Shown here: positions 9,439-18,710 of the stretch, in pieces
Layout: every line of letters begins with the position of its first letter
How positions within the stretch are numbered: the first letter of the stretch is position 1
NCBI GenBank assembly: GCA_963811685.1
Contig: CAWESK010000006.1
Span: 232,413-296,412, forward strand
Source: CAIWHR01 sp963811685
GTDB lineage: Bacteria > Pseudomonadota > Gammaproteobacteria > Burkholderiales > Casimicrobiaceae
DNA: 64,000 nt
Direction of reading: 5' to 3'
Program-made: the position numbers and the translations under genes
Notes under the pieces: model-generated
What the model was told of the DNA's origin: nothing
What the model saw: only the letters and a program-made list of their open reading frames with translations
Databases searched by the model: none

Positions 9439-10617
9439 ATGCCCGACGCCGTCATCGTTTCCACCGCCCGCACGGGACTCGCCAAGAGCTGGCGCGGCGC
9501 CTTCAACATGACGCATGGCGCGACGATGGGCGGCCATGTCGTCCGCCATGCCATCGCGCGCGCTCGCATCGAACCGGGTGAAGTGGACGACGTGCTGATC
9601 GGCTGCGCGTTTCCGGAAGGCGCCACGGGCCACAACATCGCACGGCAGATCGCGTTGCGCGCCGGCTGCCCCGTGACGGTTCCCGGAGCGACGATCAACC
9701 GCTTCTGCTCGTCCGGCCTGCAGACGATCGCGCTCGCAGCGCAACGCATCATCGCGGGCGAAGGCGATATCTTCGTCGCCGGCGGCGTCGAATCGATCTC
9801 CTGCGTCCAGAACGAATCGAACAAGCACATGCTGCGCGAGCCGTGGCTCGCCGAGCACAAGCCGGAGATCTACTGGCCGATGCTGCAGACCGCCGAGACC
9901 GTCGCCAAGCGCTACGGCATCTCGCGCGAGCGGCAGGACGAATACGGCGCGCGCAGCCAGCAGCGCGCGGGCGCCGCGGCCGCCGCCGGCAAATTCGCCG
10001 ACGAGATCGTGCCGATGACGACGACGATGGGCGTCGCGGACAAGGACACCGGACGCCTTTCGACGAAGGAAGTGACGATCGCCGCCGACGAGGGCATCCG
10101 CGCCGATACGACCTACGAGGCGATCGCGAAGATCAAGCCCGCGTTGCCAGGCGGCGTCATCGCGGCCGGGAACGCGAGCCAGTTCTCGGATGGCGCCGCG
10201 GCATGCGTCGTCATGAGCGATCGCGCTGCCGCGGCAAAAGGCTTGCGGCCGCTGGGGATATTTCGCGGCTTCGCCGTGGCCGGCTGCGAGCCCGACGAGA
10301 TGGGCATTGGCCCGGTGTTCGCCGTGCCGAAGCTCCTCGCGCGCACGGGAAAGCGCATCGAGGACATCGACCTGTGGGAGCTGAACGAAGCATTCGCCGT
10401 CCAGGTCATCTACTGCCGCGACAAGCTCGGCCTTCCCGACGAGCGCCTCAATGTCGACGGCGGCGCCATCGCCGTCGGGCATCCTTACGGCGTCTCCGGG
10501 ACGCGGCTCGCCGCGCACGCGCTGATCGAAGGCAGGCGCCGCGGCGCGAAGCTCGCCGTCGTCACGATGTGCATCGGCGGCGGCATGGGCGCGGCGGGCT
10601 TGTTCGAGGTCGTTTGA
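9439..10617 (+). CDS. acetyl-CoA acyltransferase (thiolase)
   Basis: A 392-residue type II-like thiolase that should carry out the last step of beta-oxidation, cleaving 3-ketoacyl-CoA with CoA. The nucleophilic cysteine is Cys90 in INRFCSSGLQ. The active-site His lies in AVGHPYGVSGTR, and the second cysteine in VTMCIGGGMGAAG near the end. The ATG at 9439 lies 17 bp after the preceding beta-oxidation gene; the same frame is open upstream only because that gene is frameshifted. It converges on the minus-strand oxidoreductase gene with little or no space between. Confidence 0.92.
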   Translation: MPDAVIVSTARTGLAKSWRGAFNMTHGATMGGHVVRHAIARARIEPGEVDDVLIGCAFPEGATGHNIARQIALRAGCPVTVPGATINRFCSSGLQTIALAAQRIIAGEGDIFVAGGVESISCVQNESNKHMLREPWLAEHKPEIYWPMLQTAETVAKRYGISRERQDEYGARSQQRAGAAAAAGKFADEIVPMTTTMGVADKDTGRLSTKEVTIAADEGIRADTTYEAIAKIKPALPGGVIAAGNASQFSDGAAACVVMSDRAAAAKGLRPLGIFRGFAVAGCEPDEMGIGPVFAVPKLLARTGKRIEDIDLWELNEAFAVQVIYCRDKLGLPDERLNVDGGAIAVGHPYGVSGTRLAAHALIEGRRRGAKLAVVTMCIGGGMGAAGLFEVV

Positions 10618-11614
10618 CGCGCTAGCGCGAGACGCACCAGCTGCTTGCCGAAGTTCTCGCCTTTAAGGAGGGCGATCAATCCTCGCGGCGCGTTGTCGAG
10701 GCCTTCGACGATCGATTCGCGATACTTGAGCTTGCCCTCCGCGAAGTACGCACCCAAGCCTGCCATCGCCTCGCCATAGCGATCCTTCCAGTCGAACACG
10801 ATCATCCCCTGCATGCGGATGCGATTGACGAGCACCGAGCGCAGCTGCTTGTAACCGTAGGGCTCGGTCACGTTGTATTGCGAGATCAGTCCACAGACGA
10901 CGACGCGGGAATGGGTGTTCATCAGCCCAAGCGCGGTGTCGAGCACCACCCCGCCGACATTCTCGAACTGGACGTCCACGCCGTTGGGGCACGCGTTGCG
11001 CAGGTCCTGCGCGAGGTTGCCTGCCTTGTAATCGACGCAGGCGTCGAAGCCGAGCTCGTCGACGACGTACGCGCACTTCGCGGGCCGCCCGCGATGCCGA
11101 CCGCGCGGCATCCCTCGAGCTTCGCGAGCTGGCCGACCACGCTGCCCACCGCGCCGGACGCCGCCGAGACGCAGACCGTATCGCCGGGCTTCGGCCGCCC
11201 GATCTCGCGCAGCCCGAACCACGCCGTCATGCCGGGCATGCCGAGGACGCCGAGATAGCACGACGCCGGCGCGCGCGTAACGTCGATCGCGGTCAGGTCG
11301 CGCGCCCGCGCCACGCCGTAGAGCTGCCAGCCGACGGATGCAAGCACCTTGTCGCCCGGCTTCCATGCCGGGTCGCGTGACGCGACGACGGAGCCGACCG
11401 TCTGCCCGACCATGACCTCCCCGATCGCCGCGGGCGGCACGTAGGATTTCGCGTCGCTCATCCGGCCCCGCATGTACGGATCGAGCGACAACCATTCATT
11501 CTTTATCAGCACCTCGCCATCGCCTGGCGCCGGCATCGGCGCATCGACGATGCGGAAGTTGTCCTCAATCACCGCGCCTTGCGGGCGGCTCGCCAGCAGC
11601 ACCTGCCGGTTCAT
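10485..11614 (-). pseudogene. CurA-like NADP-dependent oxidoreductase (MDR superfamily), frame disrupted
   Basis: A medium-chain NADPH-dependent enone/alkenal reductase of the CurA / 2-alkenal reductase type. It opens MNRQVLLASRPQGAVIEDNF and has the cofactor loop SAASGAVGSVVGQLAKLEGC, then continues in another frame from about 11090 with CAYVVDELGFDACVDYK and GLISQYN. One missing G near 11090 (CCGG read as CCG) explains the break. The frame also runs past the usual family C-terminus (GKQLVRL, about 10640) to 10485, overlapping the thiolase gene, so a second small error near the end is possible. The ATG at 11614 overlaps the stop of the upstream acyl-CoA dehydrogenase, so the two are coupled. 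Confidence 0.65.
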
Positions 11615-12747
11615 TGCGGGCATGCGAAGCGCTCCAGGTGATGATCGGCGTCGCCGAACTGCTGCGCGATCATGGTGAGCCGGCGGAATGTATGGCTTAC
11701 TTTCATCTCCTCGCTCATGCCCATCCCGCCATGAAGCTGCACCGACTCCTGGCTCACATGACGGCAGGCATCCGCGATCCCCACTTTGGCCGCCGATACG
11801 GTGCGCCGTCGGCGCGCCGGATCGGGCTCGCCGTCCACCGCCGCGCAGGCGAGGCTCGCCAGCGATTTCGCCTGCTCGTGGCGGATGACCATGTCGACCA
11901 TCCTGTGCTGCAGCGCCTGGAAGGAGCCGATGGGCACGCCGAACTGCTTGCGTGTCTTCAGGTACTCGAGCGTGGCGTCGTTCGCTGCGCCGATCGCGCC
12001 GACCGCTTCGGCACAGACGAGCGCCGTCGCAAAATCGACGACTTCCTCGATCAGCGCGAGACCTTCGTGCTCGACACCGATCAGCGCATCCGGCGCGACC
12101 GTCACGCCGTCGAACGAAACGTCCGCCGCCGGCAACTCGTCGAGCGTCCGATAGCTTCGCATCGTGACGCCGGGCGCCGCAGCGTCGACGACGAAGAGAC
12201 TGATGCCGTGGCGCTCTGCTGCTCGGCCCTGCGTTCGCGCCGAGACGACGAGCTGCTGCGCGCATGGGGCGTGCAGGACGACGCGCTTGTCGCCGTCGAG
12301 CACGTAGGCCTGCCCCACCCGGGATGCCCGCGTCGCGACGTGGGCGAGGTCGTAGCGCGCGTCGCGCTCGGTCTGCGCGAATGCGAGCCGGAGCTCGCCT
12401 TGGGCGACGGCAGGGAGCCAGCGCGTCTTCTGCGCAGCGGTTCCACCGCGTGCGATGAACCGGGCACCCAGGCCGACGGTCGCGAGAAAGGGCTCGACGA
12501 CGAGCGCCTCGCCGATCGCCTCCATGACGCTGACGAGATCGAGCGCGCCGCCGCCGAAGCCGCCGAACTCGGTGGGCAGCGGCAGGCCCAGGACGCCGAG
12601 CTCGGCAAGCGTCGCCCACACCGTCGGACTGCAGCCGTTGTGCACGGCAATCGATCGCCGGCGCGCTTCGAAGCCGTATTCCTTCGCGACGAACCGCTGG
12701 ATCGACGCGGCCAGCAGCTGCTGCTCTTCGTTGTAGTCGAAATTCAT
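11611..12747 (-). CDS. acyl-CoA dehydrogenase, first of a pair
   Basis: A 378-residue flavoprotein of the acyl-CoA dehydrogenase fold (N-terminal helical domain MNFDYNEEQQLLAASIQRFV, middle beta-domain, C-terminal four-helix bundle with QLHGGMGMSEEMKVSHTFRR). It would introduce the alpha,beta double bond of an acyl-CoA. The FAQTE segment and the C-terminal half are more divergent than in its neighbour, as in clusters where two different dehydrogenases are encoded together and may form a heteromer. It lies 18 bp downstream of the second dehydrogenase and overlaps the oxidoreductase start. Confidence 0.87.
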   Translation of the reverse strand: MNFDYNEEQQLLAASIQRFVAKEYGFEARRRSIAVHNGCSPTVWATLAELGVLGLPLPTEFGGFGGGALDLVSVMEAIGEALVVEPFLATVGLGARFIARGGTAAQKTRWLPAVAQGELRLAFAQTERDARYDLAHVATRASRVGQAYVLDGDKRVVLHAPCAQQLVVSARTQGRAAERHGISLFVVDAAAPGVTMRSYRTLDELPAADVSFDGVTVAPDALIGVEHEGLALIEEVVDFATALVCAEAVGAIGAANDATLEYLKTRKQFGVPIGSFQALQHRMVDMVIRHEQAKSLASLACAAVDGEPDPARRRRTVSAAKVGIADACRHVSQESVQLHGGMGMSEEMKVSHTFRRLTMIAQQFGDADHHLERFACPQ

Positions 12748-12765
12748 GCAGTTCTTGCCGGCGCC

Positions 12766-13947
<1,182 letters not shown>

Positions 13948-14260
13948 CGTCGTTGGGCGAGGTGTCGATCTTCGCCGCAGAAGTCGATTGCGCGGCGCCC
14001 GAGCGCGTCTTCCGCGACGCAAGAAATGATCTTAACGTGGAACAGCGTTGCAACGCCACGTTCCCGGTCGTGCCGCGCCGGCCACATCCGAAGAGCGGTC
14101 TGTCGAGTGCCGGAAACAAGAGAAACAATAACGAGCTGGCGATGAAGTTTTCCCGCCGCATACGGCCGGTAGACTCAACGTGCCGGGCGAAGCGGCCCGC
14201 TTTTCGAGATCGGCGACAGGGTCGCGCGATCGAGACATCGATCATTTAAAGGAAAGAAAG
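13948..14260 (+). other. divergent intergenic region between acyl-CoA dehydrogenase and GFA gene
   Basis: No convincing gene. It separates the minus-strand catabolic trio from the GFA-family gene and contains a direct repeat GAAACAA-GA-GAAACAA (14113-14128), listed separately. The segment around 14100-14150 is noticeably more A-rich than its surroundings, fitting a promoter region. Confidence 0.6.
14113..14128 (+). promoter_or_regulatory. direct-repeat motif GAAACAA-N2-GAAACAA (copy 1 of 4)
   Basis: Two perfect GAAACAA heptamers separated by two bases, oriented towards the GFA-family gene and ending 133 bp before its ATG. Three further copies occur in this window (16729-16745, 22461-22476, 24709-24726), always pointing towards a gene start 80-135 bp away. 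Confidence 0.55.
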
Positions 14261-14689
14261 ATGAACGAGACCCACAAGGGAAGTTGCTTCTGCGGCGCGG
14301 TGGAGCTCACCGTTTCCGGCGAGCCGGTCGCAGCCGGATACTGCCATTGCTCGTCGTGCCGAAGCTGGGCGGCCGCGCCAGTCAACGCGTTCAGCCTCTG
14401 GCGGCCCGAGTCGGTGAACGTCACCAAAGGCGCAGGCAATATCGGCGTCTACAACAAGACGGAGAGGAGTTCCCGCAAATTCTGCAAGGTCTGCGGCGGC
14501 CACCTGCTGACGGACCACCCCAAGTGGGGATTGATCGACGTGTACGCGGCCACGATTCCAACCTACCGCCACGAGCCGAAGCTGCACGTCAACTATCAGG
14601 AAACGACCCTTCGAATGAAGGATGGCCTCCCCAAGATGAAGGACCTGCCGTCCGAGATGGGCGGCTCCGGCGCGCTCTGCCCCGAATAG
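14261..14689 (+). CDS. GFA-family (glutathione-dependent formaldehyde-activating-like) protein
   Basis: A 142-residue zinc-binding protein of the Gfa/CENP-V fold. The conserved cysteine pattern is visible: GSCFCGAVEL (about residues 8-17), GYCHCSSCRSW (about 31-41) and KFCKVCGGHL (about 73-82). The family was named for formaldehyde-glutathione adduct formation, but most members have unproven activity. The ATG at 14261 has a purine-rich AAAGGAAAGAAAG just upstream. It is followed by a strong terminator and preceded by the GAAACAA direct repeat. Confidence 0.88.
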   Translation: MNETHKGSCFCGAVELTVSGEPVAAGYCHCSSCRSWAAAPVNAFSLWRPESVNVTKGAGNIGVYNKTERSSRKFCKVCGGHLLTDHPKWGLIDVYAATIPTYRHEPKLHVNYQETTLRMKDGLPKMKDLPSEMGGSGALCPE

Positions 14690-14695
14690 GCGGCG

Positions 14696-14971
14696 TTACG
14701 TCAGAGGAGCGCCCGGTTGCCGGGCGCTCCCTTCTTCGTGCGATACCATCGAAACGCCTTCGCGCTCGCCGATGATGTCACCTTGCAACGGCTGACCTCG
14801 ACAACTGTCGGCGCAGCTGCCGCCCCCTGCTCTGCACGCAATGTACGTGGCCGGCCCCTCGATTTCCGCGCTCGCCGGCGCGAGCACCAGCAAGCTCATC
14901 GTGAGTGCCGTCATGACGGCCGCCGCAACGGCCATGGGGATACGGGGAATCTTTGGGTCGTAGCTTTTCAT
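14696..14971 (-). CDS. small secreted protein, function unknown
   Basis: A 91-codon frame. The ATG at 14971 is preceded by a near-perfect GAGGAGGA Shine-Dalgarno, and the first 35 residues form a convincing signal peptide (hydrophobic AVAAAVMTALTMSLLVLAPASA, presumed cut after ASA). The mature part has three cysteines in a short stretch (IACRAGGGSCADSCRG). The last 25 or so codons run through the neighbouring terminator stem, which is odd, so a small frame error may have removed the true stop. The family is not recognised. Confidence 0.45.
   Translation of the reverse strand: MKSYDPKIPRIPMAVAAAVMTALTMSLLVLAPASAEIEGPATYIACRAGGGSCADSCRGQPLQGDIIGEREGVSMVSHEEGSARQPGAPLT
14706..14737 (+). terminator. 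rho-independent terminator after the GFA gene
   Basis: A perfect 11-bp stem GGAGCGCCCGG / CCGGGCGCTCC with a 3-nt TTG loop (14706-14730), followed by CTTCTT, 17 bp after the GFA stop. It also overlaps the 3' end of the small minus-strand frame that starts at 14971. Confidence 0.8.
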
Positions 14972-15026
14972 GCCATCCTCCTCACTATGCGTCTGTCAAC
15001 GTTCTCAACGTTCCGCAGCGATAGGC

Positions 15027-15968
15027 TCAGCTGAAATCCACCGACGAAGGACGACCGCTCCACCAGCCCGCGAAACGCCCGCGCTTGTCCGCCTCTTCGC
15101 GCGATGACGTCGCGGCGGCCGCGCAAGCGTCCACGAAGGCCTCGATCCACGGGTTGACCTCGTCCCCGTCGGTGACCGGCCCCATGTGCCCGGACTCGAT
15201 CCAGCGGATGCGCCGAAGCGGAAGCTCGCGGCCGAGCGAGGCGACGATCCGTTTCACGATTTCGGGGCTGCGCTTCCCAGCGAGCAGCAGCGTCGGCACT
15301 GCAATCGTGCGGAGGTCGACCGGACTCAGCGGCCAGCCGGCCGCCGCCTGGAAATCGAACGGGACCTTGTCCACGTGGCGTGCGATACTTCCCTGAACCG
15401 GCGATGGAAGCGCCGCGAAGCTGCCGGCGCCGCTCCAGAAATCCACGAACTCGCGCGCGGCATCGTGACGCAGCCCGGCCATGACGAGCGCGGTGACTGT
15501 CTCGGCAAATTCTCGCCAGCGGATCAGCGCCGCGTCGTCGCCGCTCAGGGCACGAAACACCACGGGATCGTACAGCGAGAGGCTCGCGGTGCGCCCGCGC
15601 CTCGATTGCGCGAACCGCAACGCAACGAGGCCGCCATACGAATGGCCGACGACGTGGACGCGAACGTGAGGTTCAACGAGTCGGTCGATACGAGCGGCAA
15701 CGAGACGAACCTCGTCGTCCAGCGTGAACGACGCTCCCGGTGCGACGGGATCGTTATCGCCATAGCCGCAGAGATCGACCGCGATGACGCGGAAACGACG
15801 CGCGAGCCGCTCGGCAAGCGCCGTCCACTGCGACTTCGATCCCAGCGACGAATGCAGCAGGACGACCGGGGCGCCGGTGCCGGCGGCGAAACAGCCGGGC
15901 CACTCTGCGTCCGCTGGCCGTGCCGGACGAGTCGATGAAGCGGTGCTGGGTGGAGCGCATGCGTTCAT
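15027..15968 (-). CDS. alpha/beta hydrolase
   Basis: A 313-residue alpha/beta-hydrolase. The oxyanion region is VVLLHSSLGSKSQW, the nucleophile Ser110 sits in VVGHSYGGLVA, and the likely catalytic His is in ESGHMGPVTDGDEVNPWI near residue 270. The start at 15968 is preferred over codons further upstream because AAGG lies eight bases before it and the sequence before it is not family-like. It is the last gene of a three-gene minus-strand unit, only 10 bp after the DUF2917-like gene. The substrate is not predictable. Confidence 0.85.
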   Translation of the reverse strand: MNACAPPSTASSTRPARPADAEWPGCFAAGTGAPVVLLHSSLGSKSQWTALAERLARRFRVIAVDLCGYGDNDPVAPGASFTLDDEVRLVAARIDRLVEPHVRVHVVGHSYGGLVALRFAQSRRGRTASLSLYDPVVFRALSGDDAALIRWREFAETVTALVMAGLRHDAAREFVDFWSGAGSFAALPSPVQGSIARHVDKVPFDFQAAAGWPLSPVDLRTIAVPTLLLAGKRSPEIVKRIVASLGRELPLRRIRWIESGHMGPVTDGDEVNPWIEAFVDACAAAATSSREEADKRGRFAGWWSGRPSSVDFS

Positions 15969-15978
15969 GGCGATGACC

Positions 15979-16401
15979 TTAGAGAGTCGGACTGGGGGTG
16001 ATTGCAAGGCAGCGCCTCGCGACGGCGGCAATGACAGCAACGCTCGCCGCCAGCCAGGCGAGGGGACGGCGACGCGCGGCGATCCTCAGGACGCGGATGC
16101 CGCCGAGGTCTTGCAGGCTGAATCCAACGTCGCGGAGATGCGCCGGTGCGGAAATCAGCACGGTGGTCGTACCGCGAAATGCACCGAGGTTGACGCGAAC
16201 TCCCGGCGCGAGCGGCACCGACACACCCGCGCCGGCGATCGTGTCCTCCGGGACACCGTCGGCGGTGATCCATGCCTGGCCGGCCAGGACCCGCGCGGAG
16301 CAGCCGACCGAGTCCTCGATGGCGAGGCACGGCGCGGCGCCCACGGCGATGGCCAATCCCGGGAGCGGGAAGTTTCGGGATCCCCCGAACGGCGCAAGCA
16401 T
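15979..16401 (-). CDS. DUF2917-like protein
   Basis: A 140-residue protein whose middle part resembles DUF2917, a cupin-like small domain common in Burkholderiales (ARVLAGQAWITADGVPEDTIAGAGVSV, then RVNLGAFRGTTTVLIS). The C-terminus has a short hydrophobic helix (PLAWLAASVAVIAAVAR). GGGGAGG lies eight bases before the ATG at 16401. The ATG follows the stop of the upstream small gene by two bases, so the two are translationally coupled. Function unknown. Confidence 0.65.
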   Translation of the reverse strand: MLAPFGGSRNFPLPGLAIAVGAAPCLAIEDSVGCSARVLAGQAWITADGVPEDTIAGAGVSVPLAPGVRVNLGAFRGTTTVLISAPAHLRDVGFSLQDLGGIRVLRIAARRRPLAWLAASVAVIAAVARRCLAITPSPTL

Positions 16402-16403
16402 GA

Positions 16404-16604
16404 TCAGCGCCTCCCCGCGGGGCACGGCGACGGCATGCCCTCGTTGGCCAGGGAGGACATCGCGCCCGAAGCCGTCACCGGCATCGCTTGGGGCGTCGCA
16501 TTGGCGGTGAATCCGAACATGACGACGATGAGCGTCGCGGCCGCAAAGGTCGCCCCCAGGGCGATCCGGTCCACGCGGCGGATTCTTCTGTTGTTTCCGT
16601 TCAT
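16404..16604 (-). CDS. small secreted or membrane-anchored protein
   Basis: A 66-residue frame: a basic N-terminus (MNGNNRRIRRVDR), one hydrophobic segment (IALGATFAAATLIVVMFGFTANA) that could be a signal peptide or anchor, and a short proline-containing tail. No family is recognised. Support comes from its place as the first frame of a compact unit (2 bp before DUF2917, then the hydrolase) and from the GAAACAA direct repeat about 125 bp upstream. The initiation region has only a weak ribosome-binding site. Confidence 0.5.
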   Translation of the reverse strand: MNGNNRRIRRVDRIALGATFAAATLIVVMFGFTANATPQAMPVTASGAMSSLANEGMPSPCPAGRR

Positions 16605-17005
16605 TGCCGGGTTCCTGAAGTTCAAGCATGTCAGTGGCCGGGTGTTACCCATGAACATCCATGGCCACGACATAGGACTGCAGTCTAGGCAGCGGATGCG
16701 GCAGGCGAACGTCATCGGGATGACCGTTTTGTTTCGTTTGTTTCATGCGGCCCGGCGCGCATTGACTCCATTCCCCGTGGATTTATCCTTGGGTTCCGAC
16801 GGATTCGGTTCCCAATGAAATGGCCCCCACCTTGCCGCACGTCCTCGACACTGCAGTCAATCCCAAGTCGCTTTCGACCGGCTCGCACGGTCAAGGAAAA
16901 GCGATCGATTCGCCACGCCGCAGCGCGGCAGCGGTAAGATTCGCGCTTCCGCCGGACCGGCGCGCCTTCGCCCCGCGCGCCGCGGACGCCGGGCATGGTC
17001 GAAAA
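16605..17005 (+). other. divergent intergenic region upstream of the response regulator
   Basis: No convincing gene. An in-frame ATG for the response regulator exists at 16820, but the extra 62 residues are low-complexity and not receiver-like. It contains the GAAACAA direct repeat (16729-16745) and presumably promoters for both directions. Confidence 0.5.
16729..16745 (-). promoter_or_regulatory. direct-repeat motif GAAACAA-N2-GAAACAA (copy 2 of 4)
   Basis: On the + strand it reads TTGTTTC-GT-TTGTTTCA; on the minus strand TGAAACAA-AC-GAAACAA, pointing to the small secreted/DUF2917/hydrolase unit whose first ATG (16604) is 125 bp away. The bases after the repeat (AACGG) are shared with the copy at 22461. 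Confidence 0.55.
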
Positions 17006-17722
17006 GTGACGGCGAGCCCAAAAGCCACGATCCTGATCGTCGACGACGAGCCCGACGTGCGCGAGGTGCTCGAGGAATACTTCGTCGCCCACGGCTACGC
17101 GGCAATGAGCGCCGAAAGCGCGGGCGCCGCCAAGGAGACGGCCGCCGCGCACCAGATCGACCTTGCCCTGGTCGACATCAACATGCCGGGTGAGGACGGG
17201 TTGAGCCTTGCGCGGCACCTGCGGGAGCGCTACGCGAATATCGCGATCGTCATGCTGACTTCCGCCGGCACGGTCGTCGACCGGATCGTCGGCCTGGAGA
17301 TGGGCGCCGACGACTATGTCCCCAAACCCTTCGACCCGCGCGAGCTCGTGGCGCGCGTGAAGAGCGTGCTCCGCCGCACGTCAGCCGCAGGACGCGCCGA
17401 TCTGGGCGCCGAGCGGGTGCGCATCGGGCGCTGCGTGCTCGACGTGACCGCCCACCGCCTCAGCGACGAGAACGGTGGCGAGGTCCCGATGTCGTCGCTC
17501 GAGTTCGATCTCCTGAAGGCGCTGGCGGAGCACCCGAACCGACCTCTGACGCGCGAGCGGATCCTCAATCTGCATCAGCAACGGGACTGGGATCCGTTCG
17601 ATCGCAGCGTGGATCTTCGAATCATGCGATTGCGCAAGAAGATCGAGCCCGATCCCGAGCATCCGCGGTTCATCAGGACCGTGCGCAACGAGGGTTACGT
17701 CTTCGTGCCGGACGGAGCGTGA
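17006..17722 (+). CDS. OmpR-family response regulator
   Basis: A 238-residue receiver plus winged-helix regulator. The receiver has the acidic pocket (ILIVDDEPDVREV), the phospho-acceptor Asp in LALVDINMPGEDG, the switch Thr/Ser in VMLTSAG, and Lys in DDYVPKPFDP. The C-terminal domain is OmpR-type (EFDLLKALAEHPNRPLTRERIL; VDLRIMRLRKKIE; IRTVRNEGYVFV). I chose the GTG at 17006 because it gives the normal family length; an ATG at 16820 would add 62 residues of non-family sequence. It is 7 bp ahead of the binding-lipoprotein gene and in one operon with the sensor kinase, so this is its cognate regulator. Confidence 0.88.
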   Translation: MTASPKATILIVDDEPDVREVLEEYFVAHGYAAMSAESAGAAKETAAAHQIDLALVDINMPGEDGLSLARHLRERYANIAIVMLTSAGTVVDRIVGLEMGADDYVPKPFDPRELVARVKSVLRRTSAAGRADLGAERVRIGRCVLDVTAHRLSDENGGEVPMSSLEFDLLKALAEHPNRPLTRERILNLHQQRDWDPFDRSVDLRIMRLRKKIEPDPEHPRFIRTVRNEGYVFVPDGA

Positions 17723-17729
17723 GGATCCA

Positions 17730-18710
17730 ATGGCCCCCGCTCCGCGTTCCAGGCAGTACCTGCGAATTCTCGTTTTCATCGCGCTCGTGCTTCCTCTGCT
17801 GGGGTGCATGCGCGAGCCCGATACCGCTCTGCGCATCGGCACCAACGTCTGGATCGGCAGCGAGCCGCTCTACCTCGCACGGGAGCTCAACCGCCTGGAC
17901 CCCGCGACGATTCAGCTCGTCGAGTATCCATCGGCGAGCGAGGTGCTGCGCGCCTATCGCAACCAGGCCATCGATGGGATGGTGATCAGCCTCGACGAGC
18001 TTTTCGGACTCGCCGCCGATGGATTGCAGCCGCGGATCATCCTGGTGGTCGACGTGTCGCACGGCGCCGATGTGGTCGTGGGCCGGCGCGGCATGCGGTC
18101 GATGCACGACCTCAAAGGGAAGTCGGTGGCCGTGGAAAGCGGTGCGCTCGGCGCGTTCGTGCTGAGCCGTGCCCTCGCGGTCAACGGGATGCAGGCAGCC
18201 GACGTCAATGTCGTGCATCTCGAGTCGAACGAGCAACCCAACGCGTTCGAAAATGGTCGGGTCGATGGGGCGGTCACGTTCGACCCCTATCGAACCCAGT
18301 TCCTGCAGGCCGGCGCGGTGAGCCTTTTCGACAGCACGCGGATCCCGGGCGAGATCGTCGACCTTCTTGCGGTCCGCGCGAGCGTGGTCGAGCAACGACC
18401 CAAAGCATTGCAGGCGCTCCTCGGCGGCTGGTTCGACGCGCTCGCCTACATGCAACGCGAGCCCAAGGACGCGGCGCGACGCATGGGGGTTCGCCAACAG
18501 ACCAGCGGTGAGCAATTCCTGGAAGCCCAGCAGGGCCTCCATATTCCATCCCGCGCCGAAAACCTGCGGATGCTCGGCGGGCCCTCCCCCGAGCTGGCCG
18601 TGACCGGGCGCCGGCTGATGGCGCTCATGCTCGAATCGAAGCTGCTGCGCAGCGGACTGGAAATCGAGAGCGTGCTGGCACCCGCGCCCCTGGAACGCCT
18701 CCCCGAATGA
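17730..18710 (+). CDS. periplasmic solute-binding lipoprotein (NMT1/SsuA type) in a two-component operon
   Basis: A 326-residue lipoprotein: signal sequence with lipobox LPLLGC (Cys26), then a type-II binding fold of the nitrate/sulfonate/taurine and THI5/NMT1 kind (LRIGTNVWIGSEPLYLA; AIDGMVISLDELFGL; VDGAVTFDPYRTQFL). No ABC permease or ATPase is nearby. Instead it sits between an OmpR regulator (7 bp) and a hybrid sensor kinase (ATGA overlap), so it probably acts as a ligand sensor presenting a small anion or metabolite to the kinase periplasmic domain, as TorT does for TorS. The ligand is unknown. Confidence 0.85.
   Translation: MAPAPRSRQYLRILVFIALVLPLLGCMREPDTALRIGTNVWIGSEPLYLARELNRLDPATIQLVEYPSASEVLRAYRNQAIDGMVISLDELFGLAADGLQPRIILVVDVSHGADVVVGRRGMRSMHDLKGKSVAVESGALGAFVLSRALAVNGMQAADVNVVHLESNEQPNAFENGRVDGAVTFDPYRTQFLQAGAVSLFDSTRIPGEIVDLLAVRASVVEQRPKALQALLGGWFDALAYMQREPKDAARRMGVRQQTSGEQFLEAQQGLHIPSRAENLRMLGGPSPELAVTGRRLMALMLESKLLRSGLEIESVLAPAPLERLPE

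Noticed and set aside
16820..17005. N-terminal extension of the OmpR-type regulator from ATG 16820
   Set aside because: The 62 extra residues are unlike any receiver start; GTG 17006 gives the usual length.
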